Below are positions 15,749-24,083 of a stretch of DNA of 46,028 nucleotides, one piece after another (position 1 is the first letter of the stretch; every line of letters starts with the position of its first letter). This stretch comes from a bacterium (GTDB taxonomy: Bacteria > Actinomycetota > Thermoleophilia > Miltoncostaeales > Miltoncostaeaceae): positions 1 to 46,028 of the forward strand of contig JAPOLI010000012.1 of the NCBI GenBank assembly GCA_029977205.1, given 5' to 3'. A program made the position numbers and the translations under genes. Below the pieces are notes generated by a model, which did not search any database, was not told where the DNA came from, and worked only from the letters and a program-made list of their open reading frames with translations.

Positions 15749-16618
15749 GTGGACGCGGTGGACATCATCATCCTGGCGGCCGCCGGAGTCGGGCTCGTCG
15801 CCTTCGTGGTGCTCGCCCTCCTGATCCTCCGGCAGGGTCGCACCATCAAGGAGCTGGAGGACCGCATCGGCCCGCCTGTTCCGCCGGCTGCCGCACCGTC
15901 GCTCGAGCGCGTTCGTGCTCTTACCACGTCCACGGTCGCCAGCGCACCGGCACCCGAGGCACCGGAGGCCGAGCAGCCGCAGCCCGGTCGTCCGCCCACG
16001 GCCCGCGAGCAGGCGCGTGCGTCCGCCGAGGCCCCCGCAGCGGCAGGGGCAGCGGACGCCGAGGGCGGTCGGACGCGGTCGTCGTCGCGCGGGTCCTCGT
16101 CGACCCGCTCCGGCGCACGATCCGGATCGTCGGGGCGCGGGGCCCTTACCGGCATCGCCGTCGTGCTCGCCCTTGCGATCATCGGGGTGGGCGGCTGGTG
16201 GTTCTTCTTCCGTGGTGGTGACAGCGCGAGCACGACTGCCGCATCCACCACGCAGACCACGGCCACCACGGCGACCACCGCGGACACGGGTGAAATCCCC
16301 GAGGACATCCCGCCGGTTGCGAACAAGGCCGCCTACACGGTCGCGGTGCTCAACGCGAGCAACGTCACCGGTGCGGCCGCCAACAAGGTGGCGCCGCGCG
16401 TGCAGGCGGACGGCTACACGCTCGGCGTGGTGGACAATGCGACCAGCCAGGATGTGACGCAGTCCGAGGTGCAGTACGTGAAGGGGCGCAAGGAAGTGGC
16501 CTGGAACGTGGCCAAGGACCTGGGCATCACGAAGGCGGTCGCGATCAACACCCTGGCGGAGGGGCGCATCGGCACGGCGGACGTCGTGGTGGTGGTGGGG
16601 ACAGACCTCGCGAAGTAG
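15749..16618 (+). CDS. Membrane protein with LytR C-terminal domain
   Basis: A 289-residue protein. Residues about 5-27 are a TM helix (VDIIILAAAGVGLVAFVVLALLI-type), followed by a Pro/Ala/Arg/Ser-rich linker. A second hydrophobic stretch (ALTGIAVVLALAIIGVGGWWFFF, about residues 131-153) is followed by a Thr/Ala linker. Then comes a LytR_C domain (about residues 193-285: YTVAVLNASNVTGAAANKVA to VVVVVGTDLAK). LytR_C domains occur in LytR-CpsA-Psr and related cell-envelope proteins; the catalytic LCP domain is absent here, so its role may be structural. GTG 15749 keeps the first TM; a TAGCGT box (15734-15739) lies 9 nt upstream. It follows rel by 32 nt and is convergent with hyuB. Confidence 0.75.
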   Translation: MDAVDIIILAAAGVGLVAFVVLALLILRQGRTIKELEDRIGPPVPPAAAPSLERVRALTTSTVASAPAPEAPEAEQPQPGRPPTAREQARASAEAPAAAGAADAEGGRTRSSSRGSSSTRSGARSGSSGRGALTGIAVVLALAIIGVGGWWFFFRGGDSASTTAASTTQTTATTATTADTGEIPEDIPPVANKAAYTVAVLNASNVTGAAANKVAPRVQADGYTLGVVDNATSQDVTQSEVQYVKGRKEVAWNVAKDLGITKAVAINTLAEGRIGTADVVVVVGTDLAK

Positions 16619-16638
16619 GAGGCGCGCCGGGTTCGGTC

Positions 16639-18171
16639 CTACGGGGGCGAGCCGTGTCCGCCCCCGCCGGGCGTGCGCTGCTCGATGGTGCTGCCCGCCG
16701 CAAGGCGCCCGCGCCATTTGCCCGGCACGAGTGCGCCGTCCACCAGCGTCTCCCCGGGATGCCCATCGGCACCCCCGGCGGTGCCGGACGGGGCGCTTCG
16801 CCGACGTTCGGCGATGAGCGAGACGTCGGCCGGCTCCAGCAGGCGCACCCGACGGATCACGCCATCTCCGCCACGTCGGGCACCGGCGCCGCCGGATCCC
16901 CTGCGCACCGCGTACCGCTCAACGCGCACGGGCATGGCCAGCTCGAGTGCCTCGACCGGGGTGTTGAGGGTATTGCTCATCGCCACATGCACGGCCGACG
17001 GGCCATCAGCCGAGGCCGATGCGCCCTGCCCACCGCCGAGGGTCTCGAAGTAGACACGGTCGTCGAACCCGAGGGTCATGTTGTTCATGGTGCCTTGCCC
17101 CTGCGCGGGAACGTCCGCGGGCCCCTGCAGGGCGGACAGCACCACGTCGGCGATGCGACTTGACGCCTCCACGTTTCCGGCAGCTACCGCCGCACCCGGA
17201 GGGGCGTTCACCAGGGTCCCCGCGGGTGCCGTGATGCTCACCGGCGCGTACGCACCCGCCGATGCCGGGATGTCCGGATCCGTGGCCACGCGCACGGCGA
17301 AGAACACCGACGAGCGGGTGACGGCAATGGGGCAGTTGAGGTTCCCCGGGCCGGCGTCGTCGGTCCCCGTGAAGTCCACGGCGAGCACATCCCCCCGCAC
17401 GGACACCCGCACGCGGATGACGAGGTCGCGGTCTGTCACCCCATCGCCTTCGAGTGCGCCCGTGGCGTCCCAGTCCCCGTCCGGCATCGCCGCAATCGCG
17501 GCGCGCGTGCGCCTCTCGGCATAGGCGAGCAGGGCGTCCATCGCATCGGTGAGTGCCGGCGGGCCACCCCGGCGCGCGCAGAGGTCCTCGATGCGCTGCT
17601 GGGCGAGCGCATGGGCAGCGAGCTGCGCCGCGATGTCCCCGTGCCGCTCGACGGGCGTCCGGGAGTTCGCGGTGATGATGGCCATCACGCCATGCTCGAG
17701 GCCCGTTGCAGTGGAAAGGCGCACGGGCGGGAGCACCAGGCCCTCCTGCAGCAGCTCACGGGCGCCCGCTGGCATGGATCCGGCCGTCATGCCGCCCACG
17801 TCCGCGTGATGCGCTCGCGTGACGGCATGCGCCACCACCCGGCCGTCAAGCGCCACCGGCGAGACGATCGTGAGATCGGGGAGGTGCGTGCCGCCGGTGA
17901 AGGGGTCGTTGACGATCCAGGCCTCGCCCGGGGCGGCGCCGGCGGCCATGACGGCCGCGACCGCCTCCGGCATGGCGCCGAGATGCACCGGGATCGAGTC
18001 CGCCTGGGCCACCATGCGCCCCGCCGCGTCGAAGAGCGCGGTGCTGCAGTCGCGCCGCTCCTTGATCGTCACGCTGAAACTCGAGCGCACGAGGGCGGCC
18101 TGCATCTCGTCGGCCACGGCCCGCAGGGCGGCGCCCCACACCTGGAGTGCGATGGGGTCGAGCTGGCTCAT
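16639..18171 (-). CDS. hyuB: Hydantoinase B/oxoprolinase-family subunit
   Basis: A 510-residue HyuB-family subunit. With HyuA it forms ATP-dependent enzymes that open hydantoins or 5-oxoproline, or carboxylate acetone; the sequence does not decide which. MSQLDPIALQVWGAALRAVADEMQAAL is the classic HyuB start. Other family blocks are SFSVTIKERRDCSTALFD, VNDPFTGGTHLPDLTIVSPV, HADVGGM, and the C-terminal VERYAVRRGSGGAGARRGGDGVIR. ATG 18171 is chosen over the long open extension because of this conserved N-terminus and the 4-nt ATGA overlap with hyuA. It is convergent with the LytR_C gene, with 20 bp between them. Confidence 0.9.
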   Translation of the reverse strand: MSQLDPIALQVWGAALRAVADEMQAALVRSSFSVTIKERRDCSTALFDAAGRMVAQADSIPVHLGAMPEAVAAVMAAGAAPGEAWIVNDPFTGGTHLPDLTIVSPVALDGRVVAHAVTRAHHADVGGMTAGSMPAGARELLQEGLVLPPVRLSTATGLEHGVMAIITANSRTPVERHGDIAAQLAAHALAQQRIEDLCARRGGPPALTDAMDALLAYAERRTRAAIAAMPDGDWDATGALEGDGVTDRDLVIRVRVSVRGDVLAVDFTGTDDAGPGNLNCPIAVTRSSVFFAVRVATDPDIPASAGAYAPVSITAPAGTLVNAPPGAAVAAGNVEASSRIADVVLSALQGPADVPAQGQGTMNNMTLGFDDRVYFETLGGGQGASASADGPSAVHVAMSNTLNTPVEALELAMPVRVERYAVRRGSGGAGARRGGDGVIRRVRLLEPADVSLIAERRRSAPSGTAGGADGHPGETLVDGALVPGKWRGRLAAGSTIEQRTPGGGGHGSPP

Positions 18172-20090
18172 GCCCGCGTCATCCGGATTGTTCCATCGCG
18201 ATGGACCGCGGCGCGCCACCCCGCGGCGACCCAACACGTGCTTCCGGGCATCGGCAGGGACGCAGGCCCGTCGTGCACCTCCACGGGCTGGTCGTGGGCG
18301 TGCAGGTCGAGGTCGGGGCCATCGGTGATCGCGGCCACCCGGACCGACACGACCTCCACCGGCACGTCGCGGATCGCCTGGCCCGCGGCGCGGGAATGCG
18401 CCTCGTGGAATGCCTCGTCCAGCGCCTCCGCAGGTGCCGATGGATCCCACGGCACCGTGAGCGCGTGGCTCTGCCCGGTGTACCGACAGTCCGCGCGGAT
18501 CTCGATGCGCCCGTCAGGCAACTCCGCCAATGCGCGCTCCACGAGCGGCGCAATCGCCCTCCGCAGGCCGTCGGAGTCGGAGGAGGGGCACAGAACGCTC
18601 TGGACATGATCGCGCCGCTCGCCCGCGACCACCATGCCCAGCGCGGCGAGCACGCCTGCGGTTGCCGGGCAGGTGATCCGGTCCATCCCGAGGCCATCGG
18701 CCACCGCGCACGCGTGAAGCGGGCCGGCGCCGCCGAAGGCGATGAGGAGCCCGGGGCGCGGGTCCACGCCACGCTCCACGCTCACCACGTGCAGCGCCGA
18801 CACCATCTCCTGCACTGCCACCTCGACGATGCCCTGCGCGCAGGCATCGGCGTCGAGTCCGAGAGCATCAGCAAGGCCCGCGACGGCCTCGCGGGCAGGG
18901 CCCTCGTGCAGCGCGATGGTGCCGCCGAGGCCGAGATCCCCGCTCACCCGGCCCAGTGCGACGTTCGCATCGGTGACGGTCGGCACCGTGCCGCCGCGGC
19001 CGTACGCCGCAGGTCCTGGCACCGCACCCGCCGAGCGCGGGCCCACGCGAAGCGCGCCGCCCGGGTCGGCCCAGGCGATGCTGCCGCCACCCGCCGAGAC
19101 CGTCTCGATGTCGAGCATCGGCAGGTGGACGGGATGGCCGGCGACCACGCTGCCGTGGGCGCGCCCCGGTCGCCCGTCGGCGATGAGCGCGACGTCGCAG
19201 GACGTTCCGCCCATGTCGAACGCGAGGGCGATCTCGGCGCCATCGGCGCGGGCCACGTCGGCTGCTCCCACGACCCCACCCGCCGGGCCCGAGAGGACCG
19301 TGCGCGAGGCATGGGCCGCCGCGTGATCGAGCGGCATGAGTCCGCCACTCGATTGCATGATCGCCGGAGCCGGGAGGCCAGCATGGCTGGCCCGCGCCCC
19401 GAGCGCCGCGAGGTAGTCCGCGAGCACCGGCGTGAGGTAGGCGTCCAGCGCGGTGGTGGCAATGCGCTCGTATTCACGGACCTCCGGGAGCACCTCGCTG
19501 GACGCGCACACGTGGACCCCCGGCAGCTCGGCCCGCAGGCGTTCGGCGATCGCGCGCTCGTGGGCGGGCTCGGCATACGAGAAGAGAAGGCCCACCGCCA
19601 CGGCTTCGGGATCGGTGGCGCGCACGCCGGCGATGACCGCCTCGATGGCGTCGGGCGTGAGCGGCGTGACCACGCCCTCGGCACCGACCCGTTCCCGCGC
19701 TGGCACCACCCGGTCGGCGGGCACCAGCGGTGGTGCATGCGCGGCGTCGAGCCGGTAGAGGGACGCGCGGTCCTGACGGCGGAGCTCGAGGACATCCTCG
19801 AGCCCCTCCGTCGCCACGAGGGCGGTTCGCGCCCCTGTCCCCTCGAGGAGCGCGTTGGTACCAACGGTCATCCCGTGGGCGATTCGCGCCACCTGGTCGG
19901 CACGGAGGCCTGCCGCATCCAGGGCCGCGCGCACGGCGTGGACGACACCCTCCCCCTGATCATCGGGCGTCGTGGGCACCTTGGCCGTGTGCACGCGGCG
20001 CCCTGCCGCGACCACGGCATCGGTGAAAGTGCCCCCGACGTCGACGCCGACCAGCACGCGAGGGGTTTCACCCCGGATGGGATCTACCAT
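18168..20090 (-). CDS. hyuA: Hydantoinase A/oxoprolinase-family ATPase subunit
   Basis: A 640-residue HyuA-family subunit with the ASKHA-type ATPase fold. The phosphate-1 motif VGVDVGGTFTDAVV (Asp17) and HGMTVGTNALLEG mark the N-terminal hydantoinase/oxoprolinase domain. The main domain has LAFDMGGTSCDVALI, VSAGGGSIAW and FGGAGPLHA. The product would hydrolyse ATP to activate the lactam or ketone substrate for HyuB; substrate unknown. ATG 20090 is preferred because a TAGATT -10 box lies 8 nt upstream; ATG 20096 is the alternative (two residues longer). The start codons lie in a palindrome shared with the divergent secreted-protein gene. Confidence 0.9.
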   Translation of the reverse strand: MVDPIRGETPRVLVGVDVGGTFTDAVVAAGRRVHTAKVPTTPDDQGEGVVHAVRAALDAAGLRADQVARIAHGMTVGTNALLEGTGARTALVATEGLEDVLELRRQDRASLYRLDAAHAPPLVPADRVVPARERVGAEGVVTPLTPDAIEAVIAGVRATDPEAVAVGLLFSYAEPAHERAIAERLRAELPGVHVCASSEVLPEVREYERIATTALDAYLTPVLADYLAALGARASHAGLPAPAIMQSSGGLMPLDHAAAHASRTVLSGPAGGVVGAADVARADGAEIALAFDMGGTSCDVALIADGRPGRAHGSVVAGHPVHLPMLDIETVSAGGGSIAWADPGGALRVGPRSAGAVPGPAAYGRGGTVPTVTDANVALGRVSGDLGLGGTIALHEGPAREAVAGLADALGLDADACAQGIVEVAVQEMVSALHVVSVERGVDPRPGLLIAFGGAGPLHACAVADGLGMDRITCPATAGVLAALGMVVAGERRDHVQSVLCPSSDSDGLRRAIAPLVERALAELPDGRIEIRADCRYTGQSHALTVPWDPSAPAEALDEAFHEAHSRAAGQAIRDVPVEVVSVRVAAITDGPDLDLHAHDQPVEVHDGPASLPMPGSTCWVAAGWRAAVHRDGTIRMTRA

Positions 20091-20104
20091 GGCCATGCAA
20101 TCTA
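20088..20104. promoter_or_regulatory. Shared palindromic start region of two divergent genes
   Basis: CATGGCCATG at 20088-20097 is a perfect palindrome holding two possible ATGs on each strand (minus: 20090, 20096; plus: 20089, 20095). The minus-strand -10 box TAGATT (20099-20104) lies inside the secreted-protein coding sequence. Each promoter must therefore overlap the other gene. Confidence 0.55.
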
Positions 20105-20970
20105 TCCCCGACCCCGGGAAACCCGTCCTGCGCTCAGGAATTGCCGTCGCTCTGATCATCGCCTCGCCCGCGCTCGGCGCAGCGCAGCCCGTGGTGCCAC
20201 CGCTCGGCCCGTCAACGGGCCTCGAGCCCATCCCGAACGGCGACCTCGTCGCCGGGCTGGAGGGTTGGGGGCAGGTTGGTCCCACGATGACCCTCGTCGG
20301 CGGGCCCATCATCGAGGCCGGGGACAACACAACCGTCGTCGGTCCTGCTTTCACGGTGCCCGACATGGCGCAACTGCTCCCCATCGTGATCGGTGTTCCG
20401 GGCGGATATGCCCTCGTGGACGTCCGGGCGCGGCCGGTGGAGGGCGGGGCGGACATACCCCTTGCCACCATCGTCCCGTCGCGTGCTGTACGGACATGGA
20501 ACGTCGGGATCGGTGCCGTGCGCGGGCGGACCGTGCGCATCGTGCTCGACCCGGTCTCGATCCTGGGGCGGCGGCTCTACGTTCGCGGCATGGGCCCACC
20601 CGTCGAGGTGCTGCCCGGATGGGTCGTCGTACGCGGCATGCCGGTTGTGGTATCGCGCTGGGGGAAGAGGGGGCTTGATGTCGCGGACACCCGCATGGTC
20701 GCGCGCACGGCGCCGTTCACGCCGTCACCGCGCACGCGCGTGGTCAGCATCTCGGTGCGCGGCGCGGGACGCGTCACCGCGGCCCTGCGCGGGCGGTCGG
20801 TGCGCGCATCAGCGACGACGGGCTCGTGGACCACGCTGCGGTTCCCCGTGCGTCGTGGCGCCCGCGGCCTGACGATCTCGTTCACGGCCACGCCTGCGCC
20901 CGGCCAGCGCCTGATGGTGGCGGGCATCGGCGCGCCGGCGCCCCGCAGGTCGCCAACCGCGGCCCGGTGA
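20095..20970 (+). CDS. Secreted protein with two jelly-roll-like halves, unknown function
   Basis: A 291-residue exported protein. Residues about 12-32 form a signal peptide (VLRSGIAVALIIASPALGAAQP). The mature part looks like two similar beta-sandwich halves. The first opens NGDLVAGLEGWGQVGP, in the style of carbohydrate-binding-module-like domains, and ends RRLYVRGMGPP; the second ends QRLMVAGIGAP. There are few Cys and no catalytic motif I recognise. A binding or wall-associated role is inference. The start may be ATG 20089 or 20095; I use 20095 because it avoids overlap with hyuA. It ends 7 bp from the convergent SPOR protein gene. Confidence 0.65.
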   Translation: MQSIPDPGKPVLRSGIAVALIIASPALGAAQPVVPPLGPSTGLEPIPNGDLVAGLEGWGQVGPTMTLVGGPIIEAGDNTTVVGPAFTVPDMAQLLPIVIGVPGGYALVDVRARPVEGGADIPLATIVPSRAVRTWNVGIGAVRGRTVRIVLDPVSILGRRLYVRGMGPPVEVLPGWVVVRGMPVVVSRWGKRGLDVADTRMVARTAPFTPSPRTRVVSISVRGAGRVTAALRGRSVRASATTGSWTTLRFPVRRGARGLTISFTATPAPGQRLMVAGIGAPAPRRSPTAAR

Positions 20971-20977
20971 GCAGGCC

Positions 20978-21850
20978 CTAGGACTCGACCTGGCGTGGGT
21001 ACGCGCCGGGCCAGCGCGGGAGGAGGGCGCGCGCCTGTGCGAGCGCCTCGCTGCGGGTGTCATACGTGCCCGAGAACACGACCCAGTAGCCCGGGTTCAG
21101 CGGGGGATGGTCCGTGCTGAACAGCACACCGCCCGGTTGTCCCTGGGACTGCAGTCGCGAGGCTGCCGCGCGCGCGTCTGCCTCGTTGCGCACGCTCGAC
21201 ACGATCGCCGTCCAGCCCGACACGCCTGCGGGCCAGTCATCATCCGTGAAGCCCCCTGAGGACCCCCCGGGGTCCAGGGACGAGGTATCGGTGGGGAAAT
21301 CGTTCGTCGTCTGCCCGCCAGAGGGCCCGGTCTCCGTGTAGATGTCGAGCGGCACCGATGCCGTGGTGTCGACGGGGAGCGGCACGCTCGAGGTCGTCTC
21401 GATCGGCGGCGTCGTGTAGGTGGTGTCCATCGGCAGGGTGCCCGTCGTGTCGCCGGGCAGGCCGGAATCTGTCTCGGTCGTGGGAACGGTCATGGTGGGC
21501 ACCGTGATGACCTGCGAGGTCTCCGGTGCCGTCACGCTCGAAGCGGTGGTGCTGTCCTGTGAGGCCACGTACGCCAGGGCGCCGGCGCCGGCGCCGAGGA
21601 CCGCCAGGCCGATAGCCACGGCGGCGAGCCCCCCGGCTCCGCGGCGCAGTCGCGGCGCATCCTTCGTGGGCGTGCCGCACTCGAGGCAGTAGGTCTGCCC
21701 GGGATCGAGCTCGGCCCCGCACACCGCGCAGTGCTCGGGAGCAGGCGGTGGCGTGCCGCCCTCAGCGGCTGATTCGTCCTGGGTGCCGGGATCCGGTTCG
21801 GGGGGAGTGTTCCCGGCCCCGGGCGGGCCCGGGTAGGGCAGCTCGGGCAT
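20978..21850 (-). CDS. Zinc-ribbon, single-TM, SPOR-like-domain protein
   Basis: A 290-residue protein. A Pro/Glu-rich N-terminus is followed by a zinc ribbon with two CxxC pairs (CAVCG and CLECG, about residues 41-59). A TM helix comes next (LAAVAIGLAVLGAGAGALAYV, about 73-93), then a long Thr/Pro/Ser/Val external linker. The C-terminal domain (about residues 205-290) has GWTAIVSSVRNEADARAAASRLQSQG and GYWVVFSGTYDTRSEALAQARAL, a SPOR-like repeat pair that in other proteins binds denuded septal peptidoglycan. The zinc ribbon would face the cytoplasm and the SPOR domain the wall, suggesting an envelope or division sensor. Its ATG overlaps the upstream gene stop (TGATG). Confidence 0.7.
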   Translation of the reverse strand: MPELPYPGPPGAGNTPPEPDPGTQDESAAEGGTPPPAPEHCAVCGAELDPGQTYCLECGTPTKDAPRLRRGAGGLAAVAIGLAVLGAGAGALAYVASQDSTTASSVTAPETSQVITVPTMTVPTTETDSGLPGDTTGTLPMDTTYTTPPIETTSSVPLPVDTTASVPLDIYTETGPSGGQTTNDFPTDTSSLDPGGSSGGFTDDDWPAGVSGWTAIVSSVRNEADARAAASRLQSQGQPGGVLFSTDHPPLNPGYWVVFSGTYDTRSEALAQARALLPRWPGAYPRQVES

Positions 21851-22503
21851 CAGGCGCCGCTCTCGTCCTGCGGTGGAATCGCGGCCGTGGGCTGTGGGTC
21901 GTCCGCGATTATCGTGGTGACCTGCTCGTCAACGACCACGGTCGTGACCTGCTCTTCGGCGATCACGGTCGTCGGCTGGTCGCCTCCGTCGCCGGACGTG
22001 TCCGGCGCGAGGGCGGCCCCGCACGCCGCACAGAAGTTGGCACCGGCGCGCGAGCGCACCCCGCATGCCGGGCACTGGATACTGCTGCCACGCCCGGCAT
22101 GGCGGCGTTCCTTGCGCTCCTGCCGGAGCTCCTCGAGCTGTGCGCCAAGGTCCTCGACCTGCGAACGGATGTCCGCGACCTCGGCTGCACGCCGGCGCAT
22201 GACGTCCTCGGCCAGCAGGCCGCGCGCATGAAGTTCCATGGCGAGGCCACCCAGATCGAAGATGCCCTGCTCGTACTGCGCCATGAGCTGGCGCCGACGG
22301 CGCTTGAGCACCCCCGGCCGCACGCGGTCGCCGTCCGCGTCGTCGCCTTCGTCTGCGCCCGCGGGTGCAGGCGGCGGCGCATCCTCTGCGCCTGACCCGT
22401 CGGTCGCGGACGCGGGATCCCGCCGACGCAGGAACAGGAACCGCTTGGGCACCGGCGCCTGGGCGTCGCCCTCGGCCACCGTCTCGGGCTCGGGATCGGT
22501 CAT
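21850..22503 (-). CDS. Zinc-ribbon coiled-coil protein with short C-terminal repeats
   Basis: A 217-residue cytoplasmic protein, family not recognised. The N-terminal half is acidic/Pro-rich with a basic patch (RRRRQLMAQYEQGIFDLGGLAMELHARGLL). A coiled coil follows (VADIRSQVEDLGAQLEELRQERKERR, about residues 108-133), then a zinc ribbon CPACG...CAACG (about 145-165). The C-terminus carries repeats of the type VIAEEQVTTVVVDEQVTT. It is first in a two-gene operon with the zinc-ribbon/SPOR protein (1-nt overlap), so the two probably work together. ATG 22503 is the first start that excludes the Arg-rich upstream frame; a TACGAT box lies 12 nt upstream. Confidence 0.65.
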   Translation of the reverse strand: MTDPEPETVAEGDAQAPVPKRFLFLRRRDPASATDGSGAEDAPPPAPAGADEGDDADGDRVRPGVLKRRRRQLMAQYEQGIFDLGGLAMELHARGLLAEDVMRRRAAEVADIRSQVEDLGAQLEELRQERKERRHAGRGSSIQCPACGVRSRAGANFCAACGAALAPDTSGDGGDQPTTVIAEEQVTTVVVDEQVTTIIADDPQPTAAIPPQDESGA

Positions 22504-22608
22504 CGCGTGCTGGTTATCGTAATCGCGCGGGCCGGACGTCCACGCAGGGGTGTTACGCGGTTTCCGCACGACGCCGCTGCCCCCGTGGCACGCGGACGCG
22601 CGGCGCCA

Positions 22609-22637
22609 TTGACGCCGGTCCGCGGTCCGGGTATGGT
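22609..22637 (+). promoter_or_regulatory. Sigma-70-type promoter of the riboswitch operon
   Basis: TTGACG (22609-22614) and TATGGT (22632-22637) are separated by 17 nt, the ideal spacing. Transcription would start near 22644, just before the SAM-I aptamer. This is the best-formed promoter in the window. Confidence 0.75.
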
Positions 22638-22650
22638 CTCCGGCGCTTGA

Positions 22651-22752
22651 CGCATCAAGAGCGGTGGAGGGACATGGCCCTTTGAAACCGCGGCAACCAG
22701 CGCGATAGCGCCAGGTGCCAATTCCTGCAGGCATTCGTGCCTGGGAGATGCA
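22651..22752 (+). ncRNA. SAM-I (S-box) riboswitch
   Basis: The S-box core is intact and in order: ATCAAGAG, GGAGGGAC, GGCCC, GAAACC, GGCAACC and GTGCCAATTCC, closed by GAGATGC. P1 pairs GCATC (22652-22656) with GATGC (22747-22751). The aptamer binds S-adenosylmethionine. Downstream is a small hairpin (CGCTTC/GAAGCG, 22762-22780) and CCTC that could mask the Shine-Dalgarno region; there is no T-run. Control of translation initiation is therefore more likely than termination. It precedes the threonine-synthase-family gene by 62 nt. Confidence 0.95.
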
Positions 22753-22803
22753 CGGGGCATACGCTTCCAGATACGAAGCGCCCTCGGACTCCCGGCGACG
22801 AGA

Positions 22804-22808
22804 GGAGG
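22804..22808 (+). promoter_or_regulatory. Strong Shine-Dalgarno GGAGG, likely riboswitch target
   Basis: GGAGG lies 6 nt before ATG 22815 in a purine-rich stretch. It fixes the start codon. CCTC at 22782-22785 could pair with it or with the adjacent GAGG when SAM is bound. Confidence 0.6.
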
Positions 22809-22814
22809 ACGAGG

Positions 22815-24083
22815 ATGACAGCGGTGACGGGACGGCCCACAGGAGCGCGTGGGCTGCGATGCAAGGAATGCGGCGAGGAGCTGCCGCTCGGGGCGTCGTA
22901 CGCCTGCGAGTTCTGCTTCGGACCGCTCGAGGTCGCGTATGACCGCGATGTGCTGGCGGCCACGGTGACGCGGGAGTCGATCGAGGCGGGCCCGCCGTCG
23001 ATCTGGCGCTACGCGGACCTCCTGCCATGCGCGCCGGAGGACCCGACCGCCGGCCTGCCCGTGGGTCTCAGCCCGATGGTCCGTGCGCCCCGGCTGGCCG
23101 AGCGGCTCGGGCTCGGTGAGGTGTGGGTGAAGAACGAGACGGCCAACCCGACGCACTCGTTCAAGGATCGCGTGGTGAGCGTGGCCCTGCAGAAGGCGCG
23201 GGAACTGGGCTACGAGGTGGCGGCGTGCGCATCCACGGGAAACCTCGCGCAGTCGGTGGCGGCCCATGCCGCAGCCGCGGGGATGACGAGCTACGTGTTC
23301 GTACCCGCCGACCTCGAGAGCCAGAAGATCATCGCCACCGGCATCTACGGGTGCACCCTGGTCGCGGTGGACGGCAACTACGACGATGTCAACCGCCTCT
23401 GCATGGAATTGGCGGCCGACCGCCCGTGGGCATTCGTGAACGTCAACGTGCGGCCGTACTACAGCGAGGGCTCCAAGACACTGGCCTACGAGACTGCCGA
23501 GCAGTTGGGGTGGTCACTGCCGGATCGCTGCGTGGTGCCCATTGCGTCCGGGTCGCTCTACACCAAGATCCACCGCGGTTTCACCGAGTTGCTCGACCTG
23601 GGCCTGGTCGATGGCCGCGTCCCCGCCATGAATGGTGCCCAGGCCCAGGGCTGTGGCCCCGTGGCCGCCGCCTACGAGGCGGGGATCGACTTCGTGGCGC
23701 CGGTCCGCCCCGAGACGATTGCCAAGAGCCTCGCAATCGGAAACCCGGCGGATGGCATCTTCGCCCTCGACGTCGCCCGGGGCACCGGCGGCGGCATCGA
23801 CGCGGTGAGCGAGGATGAAATCACCGAGGGGATCGCGCTGCTTGCCGAGACCACGGGGATCTTCACCGAGACCGCCGGGGGCGTGACCACGGCCGTGCTG
23901 ACCCGCCTCGCGGAGCGCGGCGACATCGGGCCCGATGAGCGGGTGGTCATTTACATCACCGGGGACGGCCTCAAGACCCTCGACGCCGTGGCCGATCGCG
24001 TGGAGCCCGTCACCATCAGCCCCACCGTGGACGCCTTCGAGGCGGCGGTGGCAGGCCATCGCAGCGTCGAGGTGCTGTCATGA
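22815..24083 (+). CDS. Threonine-synthase-family PLP enzyme, probable MetM-type homocysteine synthase
   Basis: A 422-residue fold-type II PLP enzyme. It starts with a zinc ribbon (Cys16, Cys19, Cys31, Cys34, then FGPLEV). The PLP lysine is Lys117 in NPTHSFKDR, and the cofactor phosphate loop region is ACASTGNLAQS. By sequence it is annotated threonine synthase (O-phosphohomoserine to threonine). Context argues for sulfur metabolism: a SAM-I riboswitch upstream and a CysO sulfur carrier overlapping by 4 nt. From memory, a Streptomyces threonine-synthase homologue called MetM makes homocysteine from O-phosphohomoserine and CysO thiocarboxylate; this gene pair looks the same. True threonine synthase remains possible, so no symbol is given. 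ATG 22815 follows a strong Shine-Dalgarno sequence. Confidence 0.85.
   Translation: MTAVTGRPTGARGLRCKECGEELPLGASYACEFCFGPLEVAYDRDVLAATVTRESIEAGPPSIWRYADLLPCAPEDPTAGLPVGLSPMVRAPRLAERLGLGEVWVKNETANPTHSFKDRVVSVALQKARELGYEVAACASTGNLAQSVAAHAAAAGMTSYVFVPADLESQKIIATGIYGCTLVAVDGNYDDVNRLCMELAADRPWAFVNVNVRPYYSEGSKTLAYETAEQLGWSLPDRCVVPIASGSLYTKIHRGFTELLDLGLVDGRVPAMNGAQAQGCGPVAAAYEAGIDFVAPVRPETIAKSLAIGNPADGIFALDVARGTGGGIDAVSEDEITEGIALLAETTGIFTETAGGVTTAVLTRLAERGDIGPDERVVIYITGDGLKTLDAVADRVEPVTISPTVDAFEAAVAGHRSVEVLS

Noticed and set aside
16201-16330. Thr/Ala/Ser-rich stretch in the LytR_C protein as a possible DNA repeat element
   Set aside because: It is an ordinary extracytoplasmic linker with no regular DNA repeat.
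18147-20678. 843-residue open frame opposite hyuA/hyuB
   Set aside because: Low-complexity Arg/His/Ala composition and complete overlap with recognised genes; a shadow frame.
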